DNA from: Pseudoflavitalea rhizosphaerae
Lineage (GTDB): Bacteria; Bacteroidota; Bacteroidia; Chitinophagales; Chitinophagaceae
Reading direction: 5' to 3'
DNA: 64,000 nucleotides
NCBI RefSeq assembly: GCF_003991355.1
Contig: NZ_RCSU01000008.1
Location: 124,001-188,000, forward strand
The position numbers were made by a program, and so were the translations under genes. The notes under the pieces are model-generated. The model was not told the origin of the DNA and searched no databases. It was given only the letters and a program-made list of their open reading frames with translations. Position 1 is the stretch's first letter; the number at the start of each line of letters is the position of its first letter. Below, in pieces: positions 24,957-35,323 of the stretch.

Positions 24957-27900
24957 TTACAATTCTTTTAGATTGATCAATTGACATTTCAAATACATTC
25001 ACCGCTTGCTCTGACGAGTTTCTACCCGCTTCAATATATTTTCCTCCAGCAACTTTGATTGTACCCATGAGAAAATCCAACATTGCAGCACTTCCAGCTT
25101 TTTCACCATCCACTCCATAACTTTTTTGGAATCCTTTTTCCAATGTAAAGTCATTTGTGGCTCCTACGATTTCACCAGCAATTTTCCCAAAAACACCAAA
25201 AGGAGCAAGAAATGATCCAGCAACAATATCCAGGGCATCTGATTTCAAAACTACATTATCATAGTTGACTGCCGCTTCCTTCAATGCATTCCCTCCCAAT
25301 TCTTTTCCTACTTTACCCAAATATGTTATCAACTTTGGATTACTCGCAACCTTACCTGCCAATCGTGAAACTTTAGCCCCCAACTGAAGCGCCTTAGCTC
25401 CACGATATGCCCAGCTTAGTCCCTGGAACACTTTACCAACAGGCACAAACGCTGAACCAACATTCAAAAGCATCATTCCCGCCTCACGATTATTCTGCCA
25501 CATCCTATCCCTTAATGCCAATCTTTCTGTTACTGTCTTAATTAGACTTTTGTCATCTGTGTCAAAGAATGCTGGCCCACGAATTCCTCTTGAAAAACCA
25601 AGCTGCAACCTTAGATTGATAGTTTTTTCCCAATTACGCTTCGCCGTGACCACAACAGCCTGCAGCCATTTTGCATTTTTCTTCTTCTCTTTTTCTTCTT
25701 CTTCAGGTGTAGGGTCCAATCCTGTAGGGTCATTTAGCAGAACCGGATTGTCCAGAGCAAAAACGTATGGAGACCAATCAGCGTACTTCTCTGCCATTTC
25801 ATCAATTGCCCAAAATCTGCCTAACTGAGGATCATACAGCCTGAACTGTGTTTCGTACAAAAATAATCCTAATCCTTCATTCAATTCGGATCCGCCATTA
25901 AATTTCAGGTTATTCTGCAGTTTACCAAATGCCCTGGAACTTATGGCAGCTATTGACAAGCCAAACGGATAATAATGAGTTTCCTCAATCAGTGGTCCGG
26001 TTCTATGAACTACACTGAGGTCATTGAAGAATACATCATAGTTCTCTGTTTCATTGCTTACATAAACATACAGGAAGCCATTTCTTGCAATTTCAATCAT
26101 GCCTGAAGGCAATAGCTCTATAACATCCGGAGCAGAAACCCGTTTTGCAGAACTCGAAGCTGCAACAAAATTGAATTGTTCATCCAGCAGCAACCAGTTC
26201 AGATAAGCTTTGGGTACCGCAGGTGCGCTGGTGTTATTGGCCGTTCTGAATGACTCAACAGCTCCCAGCAGTGGACTGTTCACATCACTACTCAACAGGT
26301 CAAAAGCGCCCTTGGATTCACCTGCTTTTCCTATGATGCCTGCCGCAAGCGATGATAGTATCTGAGGAATAGGATCCTGTGAACTACCGACTGTACCCTG
26401 TGAACGGTAAAACGATTTAACGCCCACTTCCACCTGATCTCCTGACATTACCCGCAATACAATGGAAGGCCCAATCTTATTGCCACTCCCATTCAATTTC
26501 GCTACAAACTGATTGGGATCCGTGGTCAATGCATCAGCCGGATATCCTCCTGGTACATTGGCTGTGGGATATTCCGTTTCAACAATATTACTGAAGAGCT
26601 CTTTCTCCTGTTGCCGGTAGGCAGTTTCCATAGTAGCATAGTACTTCATCGTTTCCCGCTGCTCTGTAAGTACCATACGGGTATTACCCTGATGGTCTTT
26701 CAGGAAATAATCATATACGTATTCTTTGATTTTCGGACCTTCTTCCTGCATGGTTTCAGCCAGCCTCAGACGTCCGGTTTCCATACTCATGAATTTCAAT
26801 ACATCATTTTCGTATACCATCAGTCCCAGGTAAAGGGTTGTTACCGGATCCTTGCCATCTTCTTTCAAAATCTTCTTTAATTTATTGCCAGCAGCATCAT
26901 ACTGGTATTCAATCGTTCCTTTATTTCCTGCTTCTCCTGTAAAAGTGATCAGCTCAGGAAGATTCATATAATTGTACTCAATACCGTTGGTAGTAGCAGT
27001 GCCGATATCCTTGTTAAGATCCCTCACCAGGTTTCCATTCACATCGTATTGATAATCCTCTGCAGTATTGCTTTTTGTTCCGAGGTCTGTCATGTACTTT
27101 TGCGAGCTCCGGAAATCCCCCATTTTTGTTTTGGGATCATTCACCGCATCAATTACATTTTTTAGTTTGTTCGAATTGATATGATAGGTATAAGTCAACT
27201 GATCGATCAATACACTTGGAGAACCTACTGCAGATCCCGGTTTCCAACCATATTGATTCATTGATTTGATATTACCATTCAGATCATAGTCGAGGTTCTC
27301 TACGGAGAAGTTAAGATTTGCATTCCTGTTGAAACTGCCGTCTGTATGTTGTGTAAAATTTGCATTCTTAAGGCGGCTTACATTATCATACGTGAAATCA
27401 TATTTTCTCTTTTCGCCATCTCCTGTACTTCTCCAAATTATTCCGCTGATATTCCCATTATACAAAAGGTTCTGGAAGGTAGCTCCCGGAATAACAGTCG
27501 TGGCCTTATCGTACCCGATCTCGTATCCGAATTTATGATCACTGTTGCCTGCAACATAGTTCCTGTTCACGCCCAATGAAAAACCGAGAATGTTATAATC
27601 GTATTCAAGCGACTCGTCCACCAGTGGATAGCTTTGTTTTTTCAGGTTTCCGATCTGATCATATTGCTGATTGTAGATTTCTGTTTCAGGTTTGGAAATC
27701 ACTACTCCATTCATACTGCTGGTCACAGTCTTTTTGGAACTTGTCACCCTTCCTAACTCATCATAAAATGTCTTTGTAATTACCGTATGTTGATCAGGAT
27801 TTGTTTCTCCTTTTTGAAGCTGCGATACTACAACCAGCGGTTGCCCGCTCCAGGAATATTGTACTGTATTTACATTCACTCCGTTCACATTATTCTGCGT

Positions 27901-29577
27901 ACGAACCTGAACCTGCCTTCCATCTTCATCGTAGAAAAAAATGGAATGCAGGTATTTCAAGGGAGTGCTGCCCAGTACAAGGACTTTATTGCCCGTAAGC
28001 ATCCCCTGGGTAGCAGAATTAACAGCGACCTGTTGCGGATAGGGTGCCTGGTTGGAGGCAGGTAGAAAATGCGCGCTGATGGACGATATATCGAAATTTT
28101 TGACCGATGCTGGAAGAGCGGCATTCCAATCGTAATTGTCGAAATAATTCACAACATGTGGTACAAACTGGTAGCCCGGTGGCAAAGGATTTTTATTCAC
28201 CGTAACTCCATCGATAACAATATTGTTGCCCTCTGACGAACCTGGGGCAACAATTTCAATGGTGATCTCGGATCCGGTGATGCTTTCAAAACCCGGATCA
28301 AGTGAAAAACTGTTGCTTGCAAAATAATTGCCGGAACCTGTTGGCTGGCTCAAAGAATTATCAGCAGGGATGCTTGTACCGGAAGTGCCGTCGCCTGTCT
28401 GTATGTCAACTATTTCCTGCAATTGAGCAGTAGTTCCATTATAGCTGAGCAGGCCTGTGATCACATTCCTGTTCAACACATCGTACAGTTTCGCTTCCCA
28501 GATCCCTTTCAGCTTCATGGCGGCATCCTGGGTAAACACAAGCCTGTTTGCATCATCATAAACAAAGCTTATGGAACCTGCACCCGGCATTTGTTTGGCA
28601 ATTAACCTCAAGCGATGATCATACTCATAACGGAAACATTGCTCCGATAGTAATACGGGATCTTCCAATACCCAACCTGCAGAACGTACAGCTTTCACTC
28701 CTTCCGGCTGAATCGTACACCGAAGATTACCCAGGTCATCGTAAATATTATAAATACAAATCCAGTTATCATACCCGCTGCCGGTGCCGTTGTCGGCAAT
28801 TTCACCGAGCTGAACTTTTTTAAGGATCAGCATGCCTTCCTTATCTGTGAAAGTGATGGTCTGTCGCTGATGTTCATCAACCGTGACCAACTTATTGAGT
28901 GTACCCGGTTGGTACACTCCTGTAACCGAGTAACCTGCAAAGCCGGTCTGCTCCACTACTTCCCAGATCTTTACGTCGTCAACTGCAGTATTGATCCAGT
29001 ATTTCATTTCAATTCCTTTCTCCATTCCTACCCTGGTATCACCAGGAGCGAACATTTTCAATTGCCTGTTCAGCGGGGAATTTTCAAAAACAGTCTTGCT
29101 GTAGAAGAATTGCTCACCCGGATATTGCTCTGCAGCAAAGATTTCCTGTTGTTGAAAAGGATTCATTTTAAAATTACCATCATCCACTATTCCGGTTCCA
29201 TTCACTGGCTTAGATACAAATGACAGGTAACTGAACGATTGTCTTCCGAAGGCATCATAAACAACCGGTGACACAATATCTGCATATCCACTTTGTGTAA
29301 TAGCTCCTTTTTTTACTACCGTTTGCAGAGGACGCCCCAAACCATCCAGATAAGAAGTGACCTGGCTTACGTCACCAACACCTCTGCCCGCCAGAGCTGC
29401 AGGATCAGTTTCAGGAGCTTTGGCTGTCCAGGTCCTCACATAATTCACTTTTACAGTGGGAGTATAGGGTAATGGAGCAGGTTCAGGCGTAGGCTGCGCA
29501 TAAACAGATAAAGAACTAATAATTGCAAATAATAAAGCAATCATAGCCTGCGGCATCCCTGCTTTGAATTTCCACAT
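24931..29577 (-). CDS. RHS repeat-associated core protein (DUF6443), candidate polymorphic toxin
   Basis: With the ATG at 29577 the protein is 1548 residues (the open frame reaches 29640, but the signal peptide MPQAMIALLFAIISSLSVYAQ lies closer to 29577/29556). The N-terminus is a DUF6443 region (YVRTWTAKAPETDP... YLDGLGRPLQTV). Many YD repeats follow, then the RHS core (RLYDPQLGRFWAIDEMAEKY ... DNPVLLNDPTGLDP, ending near residue 1290). The last ~260 residues differ: charged PTPEEEEKEKKK, then glycine/alanine-rich hydrophobic stretches (MMLLNVGSAFVPVGKVFQGLS, LDIVAGSFLAPFGVFGKIAGEIVGA) suggesting a membrane-active or packaging domain. Target unknown. Downstream partner in an operon with the SpvB/RHS-like gene. 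Confidence 0.85.
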   Translation of the reverse strand: MWKFKAGMPQAMIALLFAIISSLSVYAQPTPEPAPLPYTPTVKVNYVRTWTAKAPETDPAALAGRGVGDVSQVTSYLDGLGRPLQTVVKKGAITQSGYADIVSPVVYDAFGRQSFSYLSFVSKPVNGTGIVDDGNFKMNPFQQQEIFAAEQYPGEQFFYSKTVFENSPLNRQLKMFAPGDTRVGMEKGIEMKYWINTAVDDVKIWEVVEQTGFAGYSVTGVYQPGTLNKLVTVDEHQRQTITFTDKEGMLILKKVQLGEIADNGTGSGYDNWICIYNIYDDLGNLRCTIQPEGVKAVRSAGWVLEDPVLLSEQCFRYEYDHRLRLIAKQMPGAGSISFVYDDANRLVFTQDAAMKLKGIWEAKLYDVLNRNVITGLLSYNGTTAQLQEIVDIQTGDGTSGTSIPADNSLSQPTGSGNYFASNSFSLDPGFESITGSEITIEIVAPGSSEGNNIVIDGVTVNKNPLPPGYQFVPHVVNYFDNYDWNAALPASVKNFDISSISAHFLPASNQAPYPQQVAVNSATQGMLTGNKVLVLGSTPLKYLHSIFFYDEDGRQVQVRTQNNVNGVNVNTVQYSWSGQPLVVVSQLQKGETNPDQHTVITKTFYDELGRVTSSKKTVTSSMNGVVISKPETEIYNQQYDQIGNLKKQSYPLVDESLEYDYNILGFSLGVNRNYVAGNSDHKFGYEIGYDKATTVIPGATFQNLLYNGNISGIIWRSTGDGEKRKYDFTYDNVSRLKNANFTQHTDGSFNRNANLNFSVENLDYDLNGNIKSMNQYGWKPGSAVGSPSVLIDQLTYTYHINSNKLKNVIDAVNDPKTKMGDFRSSQKYMTDLGTKSNTAEDYQYDVNGNLVRDLNKDIGTATTNGIEYNYMNLPELITFTGEAGNKGTIEYQYDAAGNKLKKILKEDGKDPVTTLYLGLMVYENDVLKFMSMETGRLRLAETMQEEGPKIKEYVYDYFLKDHQGNTRMVLTEQRETMKYYATMETAYRQQEKELFSNIVETEYPTANVPGGYPADALTTDPNQFVAKLNGSGNKIGPSIVLRVMSGDQVEVGVKSFYRSQGTVGSSQDPIPQILSSLAAGIIGKAGESKGAFDLLSSDVNSPLLGAVESFRTANNTSAPAVPKAYLNWLLLDEQFNFVAASSSAKRVSAPDVIELLPSGMIEIARNGFLYVYVSNETENYDVFFNDLSVVHRTGPLIEETHYYPFGLSIAAISSRAFGKLQNNLKFNGGSELNEGLGLFLYETQFRLYDPQLGRFWAIDEMAEKYADWSPYVFALDNPVLLNDPTGLDPTPEEEEKEKKKNAKWLQAVVVTAKRNWEKTINLRLQLGFSRGIRGPAFFDTDDKSLIKTVTERLALRDRMWQNNREAGMMLLNVGSAFVPVGKVFQGLSWAYRGAKALQLGAKVSRLAGKVASNPKLITYLGKVGKELGGNALKEAAVNYDNVVLKSDALDIVAGSFLAPFGVFGKIAGEIVGATNDFTLEKGFQKSYGVDGEKAGSAAMLDFLMGTIKVAGGKYIEAGRNSSEQAVNVFEMSIDQSKRIVNGFQPETK

Positions 29578-29676
29578 AAGCGTTGAAGGATTTAGGTTAT
29601 GTTCGGTTCTTCGAAAACGTCGTGCTATGAAAAACGACAAAATAGAATTTATTCTATGTCTCTTTCAAATATTGAT

Positions 29677-32600
29677 TTAGTCACAATTCACCGGTTGTCC
29701 GGTATAATTGTAGCAGAATTTCTTGAGTATATTTTTATTTGCGTCACGAATTAATTTTAATCTTCCGAAACTGTCATATTCATAATAGGTAATGCGATTA
29801 TTGACATCACATTCTGAATTAATACCGACCAGTGGCAGATAGGTTTGTGTAGTCATCTTCGCGTCAATGGGGTGAAGTCTGAGCTCGTCAATGACCTTAT
29901 TGGACCCAGATACTGTTACGGTTGTTGTAGTTTCAGGTAAGACGTGCTGCCAATAAGTCCAGCCATTTTTCACTTGTCCTGAAACGCCTGTTATTCCATT
30001 TACATTCACTGCACCATTTTTTGACCAGTATGATATAATGTATTTTTTCCCTGATGGTAATGAAGTTTTAACTATTGCATTTCCGCTAATGAGGGTATAT
30101 GCCTGATTTCCTGTAATCGCGTCTGTTCTGTAACGTGAGGTATCTGTGTAAGTCCAGTTACCAGTTTCGGGTGCATCAAAGGAGGTAAAAGCAATTTCTG
30201 AGTGAAGGGCATTGGCGACAACCGCAATTGGATATTGTTGTTGGTGGGCATAGATAAAAGACTTCTTTCCTTTATCACTACCAGACATGGTCAGCACATT
30301 TCCTTTTTCATCATATGCAAATGCTTCCGAAGTGATGTAAGGGGTGCCAGTCCCATTTTGCAGAAAAGTTGATTTCGGAGCGATAACATCAGGGCCCCAT
30401 AAATGATAATTAAATTCTGTAGTTTTTAATGGTACTGAGTTTTTTATGGTGGTTGTTTTTACCGGAACATTGATCATGTTCTTTTGTACCATTACATTGT
30501 AGGGTGAAATTAAAGAATTATCTGTCGGATAAGATATTATATCCCGGATAGTATCTCCTTTACTGTTGATAAAATCTTTTCTGGTAAGCTGGGATGTCTG
30601 AGGGTATTTGTCATAGTAAAATAATTCTTCGGTTACGATTGAATCATTCAGTGTGTATTCCACCGTTCTTTTGGATTTGGCTTTGTCTGTACCAGTGTAA
30701 CGCTTGAAGTCAGGTACCTGTATGGTGTACGGCCATTGAGGATGGCTACTGGGAGGCAGTATTGGCCAATTAAATGGAAATTCTACATGGGCAGGCCCAT
30801 AATGATATCTAACATCTGTTAAGAAAGAAAAAGGAACTATAACAAGATCATGGAAGTCCTGTCCTGGCGGGTCATAAACAGGCCTTGCTATTTCTGCGCT
30901 TATTAAATCCGTATTGATCTCTTCAACAGATTCTTCTGCAGAAGAAGTGTATGGAATCTCTGCAGTGAAATACGAATATTCTTCTTTTCTTACGGGTAGA
31001 TTGTTTTTAAAGTGCACAACTTCTTTGGGCTTTCCTCTTTTCCATTCCTGAGCTTCAATCTCTCCCCAACTGTAATTTTTGTAATGTTCATTCCGATGAG
31101 GCATTACTGACAGAAACTTATATCTGGTCTTTATCGTATCGCCCGGGAGCCCAATCAGCTCTTCTGTAACGAATTCATAACCAAGATAAGCATTTCCTGT
31201 TGACTGAAGTGGTTCAATGGGATTGGGCATTACTTTAGAAGCTGAACTGATTTTTCCAGTGAGAGGGTCAGTCATTCCATTACCATATTGGAAATAGAGA
31301 GGGATAGAGATTATTCTTCCCGATATGAGATTCGTAAAAGGGTTGAGATAACTAAACCTTCTGCGAGTTGCAATAGTATTATCAGAAGAATAGTTGATGA
31401 TATTTTTGATTCTCAATCCTCCTACATACATAAAGTTTCCCAAATCCACTGGCGCGTTATTCTTCCAGTAAATACTGAAGTTGGTATAATGGCTACGGTT
31501 TACATTGTGGGTTCCGCGGTATTTAAGAAGAACGGTCATTTTGTAAATTCCGGGCTCAAGCGGCATCATGGGCTTATGATCTTCGGGATGATAAGTATAG
31601 TAACTACAATTCCTCGCTACGTGCTCCCTCATACTAGTTTTGGTTCCATTGGTTTCTAGTTTTTCCAGCAAGAAATGGACATTGTCCGAATAACAGGATT
31701 CCCAGGTTTCTCCTGAGCCAGTGTAAAAATTGGTTGAGCAATTCCATCCAGAATTATAAGGTATATAACTACCCCCTTGTGGTATTTCAATTATCTTCCA
31801 GAAATAATACTCGGGATTGGTTGGATTTCCTCCAATAGAGTCTGGTGTAATTCCAAAGGAAAGTCGATTATTTCCGGAAACTGTAATTCCGGCATAATTC
31901 AGTGCAATTTCCTGCTTCCCAACCACCGGAAGAATGCCGTCAGGGCCTTCAATAACCGCAGTGTTGGATTCATATTGGAATATTTGTTTGCCACCTGTAG
32001 GAAAGGTAATGGACTTTAAAGTGAATATTTGGTTATAATCTGGACTCACGTATCTATCACCCCACACAGTTTGGCCGAGAGAGGCTAGCCTCCAGAAGGG
32101 CACCAACGTATTATTATTTGCACCATTGAAGTATCCCCAACTGTCTTGCCCCAGGCAATTCCTGGATGGTTTTTTATCGAATTCGTTAAAGTAATAATCG
32201 AATGAATATCCTTGATTCCTATTATTCTCGCTTAAATAAACAATAGAATCCAGCCTTAACCTGTAATCAAAGTATGGCGCCTGGGTGCCAATATTATCAT
32301 TTCCGAAAACTCCATGGAAATATGAATGATAAAGAACAATCTTTTTGATGACATTATTGTTCATGTCTTTTACAATCACTTCTTTGAGTCTAACGCCTTT
32401 ATCTGTTTTGGGTTCTACCAGAAAGTGAATCGAACCGTTAGGGAAATCGATTCTCTCAAGATGATGTTCCAAATTGTAATTTGTTGCACTCCCACCTACT
32501 AATGTTCCAGGAGGAAAAGTATAATGTGAGAGGTATTGCCTGGAAATGGAAGTATCCATAGATGAACTATAATGATAGGTTATACTATCATTTGCAGTAT

Positions 32601-33387
32601 TCCTCAATGACCTGATATTCCATACATCAATTGTAAAGGGCTCATAAAATGTCTGCAATCCCCTTCGGCTTGTGAAGCCTTCTCCAAATCTCGCCGAAAT
32701 TCCATCAGGTGTTGTAATAGTCCAATAGTCTACGGGACGAAAAGAAACCCGGCCATTGAAAATATTCTGTTCAGCAAACCTGAGGTCTACTTTTACATCA
32801 CTTTTAGGGAACATGACAAAACTGTCATTTTTCTGATCAAACATATAGCGCCCGGAATAATTAGGCATATTATAATAAAATTCATCCGGCCGTAAGTCGT
32901 TTTCTAAAACATGGGGATCTTTTGCTTTTTGTAGAAATAGACATCTGAACTCTGTATAAATGTCCTCAAAAACTCCAGGCAATGTTCTGAAAAATGCGAT
33001 ATTACTTCCAGTCGATGGTCCTTTATGCTTCGTAATAAAAGTATATTCATCGGGTTTTCCTTTTACACTACGGCTAACCTGACCTCCATAAGACAAAGAC
33101 CAACCAAGCCCTACCCATGTTGCTGCTTCGTTTACCCTTATTCCACCTGCATTGTAGTTCAGGCTGATTGGAATTGTAATTCCTTTTATGCTGATTTCAT
33201 AAATCGGAATGTTGATTTCCGGGATGCCTGTATAATAAGAAACAGGCCGTTCAATGAATTTGTCGATACTGCTTGCGGAAGGAGATTTAGTTGTAACAGG
33301 TATGATCGTTTGAGCACATAAGTTGTGATTGAATCCGATCAATACCATACATCCCAGTGCTGCCAGGAAACAGGGGAATTTCATCAT
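29677..33387 (-). CDS. Large secreted RHS/SpvB-like repeat protein
   Basis: A 1236-residue exported protein: signal peptide (CFLAALGCMVLIGFNHNLCAQ), an N-terminal region typical of Bacteroidota RHS partner proteins (YYTGIPEINIPIYEISIKGITIPISLNYNAGGIRV, WVGLGWSLS, as in SpvB-like insecticidal-toxin scaffolds), long beta-rich middle, and a few YD strands at the C-terminus (YYEYDSFGRLKLIRDANKN). It has no separate toxin domain. It lies 99 bases upstream of the RHS toxin-like gene in the same direction. By analogy with Tc/RHS cages it may form part of the shell, but that is inference. The coding region is visibly AT-richer than its neighbours. Confidence 0.78.
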   Translation of the reverse strand: MMKFPCFLAALGCMVLIGFNHNLCAQTIIPVTTKSPSASSIDKFIERPVSYYTGIPEINIPIYEISIKGITIPISLNYNAGGIRVNEAATWVGLGWSLSYGGQVSRSVKGKPDEYTFITKHKGPSTGSNIAFFRTLPGVFEDIYTEFRCLFLQKAKDPHVLENDLRPDEFYYNMPNYSGRYMFDQKNDSFVMFPKSDVKVDLRFAEQNIFNGRVSFRPVDYWTITTPDGISARFGEGFTSRRGLQTFYEPFTIDVWNIRSLRNTANDSITYHYSSSMDTSISRQYLSHYTFPPGTLVGGSATNYNLEHHLERIDFPNGSIHFLVEPKTDKGVRLKEVIVKDMNNNVIKKIVLYHSYFHGVFGNDNIGTQAPYFDYRLRLDSIVYLSENNRNQGYSFDYYFNEFDKKPSRNCLGQDSWGYFNGANNNTLVPFWRLASLGQTVWGDRYVSPDYNQIFTLKSITFPTGGKQIFQYESNTAVIEGPDGILPVVGKQEIALNYAGITVSGNNRLSFGITPDSIGGNPTNPEYYFWKIIEIPQGGSYIPYNSGWNCSTNFYTGSGETWESCYSDNVHFLLEKLETNGTKTSMREHVARNCSYYTYHPEDHKPMMPLEPGIYKMTVLLKYRGTHNVNRSHYTNFSIYWKNNAPVDLGNFMYVGGLRIKNIINYSSDNTIATRRRFSYLNPFTNLISGRIISIPLYFQYGNGMTDPLTGKISSASKVMPNPIEPLQSTGNAYLGYEFVTEELIGLPGDTIKTRYKFLSVMPHRNEHYKNYSWGEIEAQEWKRGKPKEVVHFKNNLPVRKEEYSYFTAEIPYTSSAEESVEEINTDLISAEIARPVYDPPGQDFHDLVIVPFSFLTDVRYHYGPAHVEFPFNWPILPPSSHPQWPYTIQVPDFKRYTGTDKAKSKRTVEYTLNDSIVTEELFYYDKYPQTSQLTRKDFINSKGDTIRDIISYPTDNSLISPYNVMVQKNMINVPVKTTTIKNSVPLKTTEFNYHLWGPDVIAPKSTFLQNGTGTPYITSEAFAYDEKGNVLTMSGSDKGKKSFIYAHQQQYPIAVVANALHSEIAFTSFDAPETGNWTYTDTSRYRTDAITGNQAYTLISGNAIVKTSLPSGKKYIISYWSKNGAVNVNGITGVSGQVKNGWTYWQHVLPETTTTVTVSGSNKVIDELRLHPIDAKMTTQTYLPLVGINSECDVNNRITYYEYDSFGRLKLIRDANKNILKKFCYNYTGQPVNCD

Positions 33388-33487
33388 GAATAGGTTTAGA
33401 ATTATGGTTAAGCCACCATATACTTATTGGGCTGCTGCAATTTAATTATGCCTAATGTATTACCTCTACCCTTTCATTCATTTGTCC

Positions 33488-33495
33488 CAAAAATA
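33488..33495 (-). promoter_or_regulatory. -7 element upstream of the RHS operon
   Basis: TATTTTTG on the minus strand matches TAnnTTTG, about 100 bases before the start codon at 33387. No well-spaced -33 TTTG is seen. Confidence 0.4.
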
Positions 33496-33548
33496 GGGGT
33501 ATTTACTTATCAATAATATTTTTCCATTCATTAGTAAACAGTAAGTGC

Positions 33549-33581
33549 AAAAAAAGGAGATTAATTAAAATCTCCTTTTTC
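33549..33581 (-). terminator. Terminator of the hutR-hutH-hutU operon
   Basis: A perfect 12-bp stem AAAAAGGAGATT / AATCTCCTTTTT (33551-33562 and 33569-33580) with loop AATTAA ends in a T-run on the minus strand (and A-run/T-run on both). It lies about 65 bases past the hutU stop. Confidence 0.85.
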
Positions 33582-33644
33582 AAATCTCACAACACTTTTT
33601 GATATTATTGACTTAAGGAATGTGTTCCATAGCAGGATTAGAAT

Positions 33645-35312
33645 CTAACCCAATCTTTCTTCCAGGTCAAGTCCATTTTCTTTTGCTGTTTCTTTTGCAA
33701 GCTCATACCCCGCATCTGCATGCCTGATCACGCCCATACCAGGATCATTCCTGAGCACACGCGCCAGTCTTGCTGCTGCGGCATCAGTGCCATCAGCCAC
33801 TATCACCATCCCAGCATGAATGCTGTAGCCCATTCCAACTCCACCACCATGGTGCAGGCTCACCCAACTTGCGCCGCCGGCTGTATTCACCAGTGCATTG
33901 AGCAGTGGCCAGTCGGCAACAGCATCGCTGCCATCGAGCATGGCTTCGGTCTCGCGGTTGGGAGAAGCAACAGAACCAGTATCCAGGTGATCACGGCCAA
34001 TCACGATCGGCGCTTTCACTTTTCCAGTTTTCACCAGCTCATTGAAGGCCAGTCCTGCGCGTTCGCGCTCTCCCTGTCCCAGCCAGCAAATGCGGGCAGG
34101 CAGACCCTGGAAGGCGATCTTCTCTTTTGCGAGTTTCAGCCAGCGTTGCAATGATTTATTTTCGGGGAACATATTGCCGATCAGTTCATCGGTAACGGCA
34201 ATATCTGCGGGATCGCCACTGAGCGCCGCCCAGCGGAAAGGACCTTTCCCTTCGCAGAAAAGCGGACGGATATACGCCGGCACAAAACCAGGAAAATCGA
34301 ATGCGTTCTGCAATCCTTTTTCTTTGGCGCGTGCGCGGATATTATTGCCGTAATCGAAAGTGATAGCGCCGCGCTTTTGTAAGTCCAGCATCAGCTCTAC
34401 ATGGCGGTACATTGAATTGTAGGCATAATCGATGTACTGCTGCGGATTTTCCGTGCGCAGCACTTTCGCTTGTTCGTAGGAGATCTCATGCGGCCAGTAG
34501 CCGATCAGCGGATCATGCGCGGAAGTCTGGTCTGTAAGTGTATCGGGAATGATATTTCGATCCACCAGTCTTTGCAGGAGGTCCACTGCATTGCAGAGCA
34601 CTCCGATGCTCAGCACCTCTCCTTTTGTTCGGGCTTCCAGTGCGCGGTCGATGGCGGCATCGATATCTTCGATCATCACATCGAGGTATTTGGTCTGCAA
34701 TCTTTTTTCGATCCTCCATTTTTCCACTTCTGCTACCAGGGCCACACCTTCATTCATGGTAATGGCGAGCGGCTGAGCGCCACCCATGCCACCCAGACCT
34801 GCTGTAACGTTGAGGGTACCACGAAGTGTACCTCCGAAATGTTTGTCGGCCGCTGCCGCATAAGTTTCATATGTTCCCTGCACGATGCCCTGCGATCCGA
34901 TATAGATCCAGGAGCCGGCAGTCATTTGTCCATACATCATCAGTCCTTTTTTCTCCAATTCATCAAAGTGTTGCCAGTTGGCCCAGTTGGGAACGAGTTG
35001 TGAATTACTGAGCAGCACGCGGGGCGCATCCTTATGTGTCCGGAGAATGCCAACAGGTTTGCCACTTTGAATGAGCAGGGTTTCATCTTCATTCAAATCC
35101 TTCAGTCCTTTGATGATGAGGTCCAGCGCTTCAAAATTCCTGGCGGCCTTTCCTCTTCCACCATACACGATCAGTTCTTCGGGGCGTTCAGCAACATCGG
35201 GATCGAGGTTGTTGAGCAGCATGCGGAGTGCGGCTTCCTGCACCCATCCTTTGCAGTTCAGGGTGGAGCCGGTTGGCGTTTTATATTTTGCGGGATCGTA
35301 TGTTTTGATCAT
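33645..35312 (-). CDS. hutU: Urocanate hydratase
   Basis: A 555-residue enzyme of normal family length that hydrates urocanate to 4-imidazolone-5-propionate using tightly bound NAD+. Recognisable blocks: [39 protein letters not shown], the NAD-binding [13 protein letters not shown], and the C-terminal [19 protein letters not shown]. It is 11 bases downstream of hutH and last in the operon hutR-hutH-hutU, followed by a strong terminator. Confidence 0.97.
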   Translation of the reverse strand: MIKTYDPAKYKTPTGSTLNCKGWVQEAALRMLLNNLDPDVAERPEELIVYGGRGKAARNFEALDLIIKGLKDLNEDETLLIQSGKPVGILRTHKDAPRVLLSNSQLVPNWANWQHFDELEKKGLMMYGQMTAGSWIYIGSQGIVQGTYETYAAAADKHFGGTLRGTLNVTAGLGGMGGAQPLAITMNEGVALVAEVEKWRIEKRLQTKYLDVMIEDIDAAIDRALEARTKGEVLSIGVLCNAVDLLQRLVDRNIIPDTLTDQTSAHDPLIGYWPHEISYEQAKVLRTENPQQYIDYAYNSMYRHVELMLDLQKRGAITFDYGNNIRARAKEKGLQNAFDFPGFVPAYIRPLFCEGKGPFRWAALSGDPADIAVTDELIGNMFPENKSLQRWLKLAKEKIAFQGLPARICWLGQGERERAGLAFNELVKTGKVKAPIVIGRDHLDTGSVASPNRETEAMLDGSDAVADWPLLNALVNTAGGASWVSLHHGGGVGMGYSIHAGMVIVADGTDAAAARLARVLRNDPGMGVIRHADAGYELAKETAKENGLDLEERLG

Positions 35313-35323
35313 AACGAATGATT

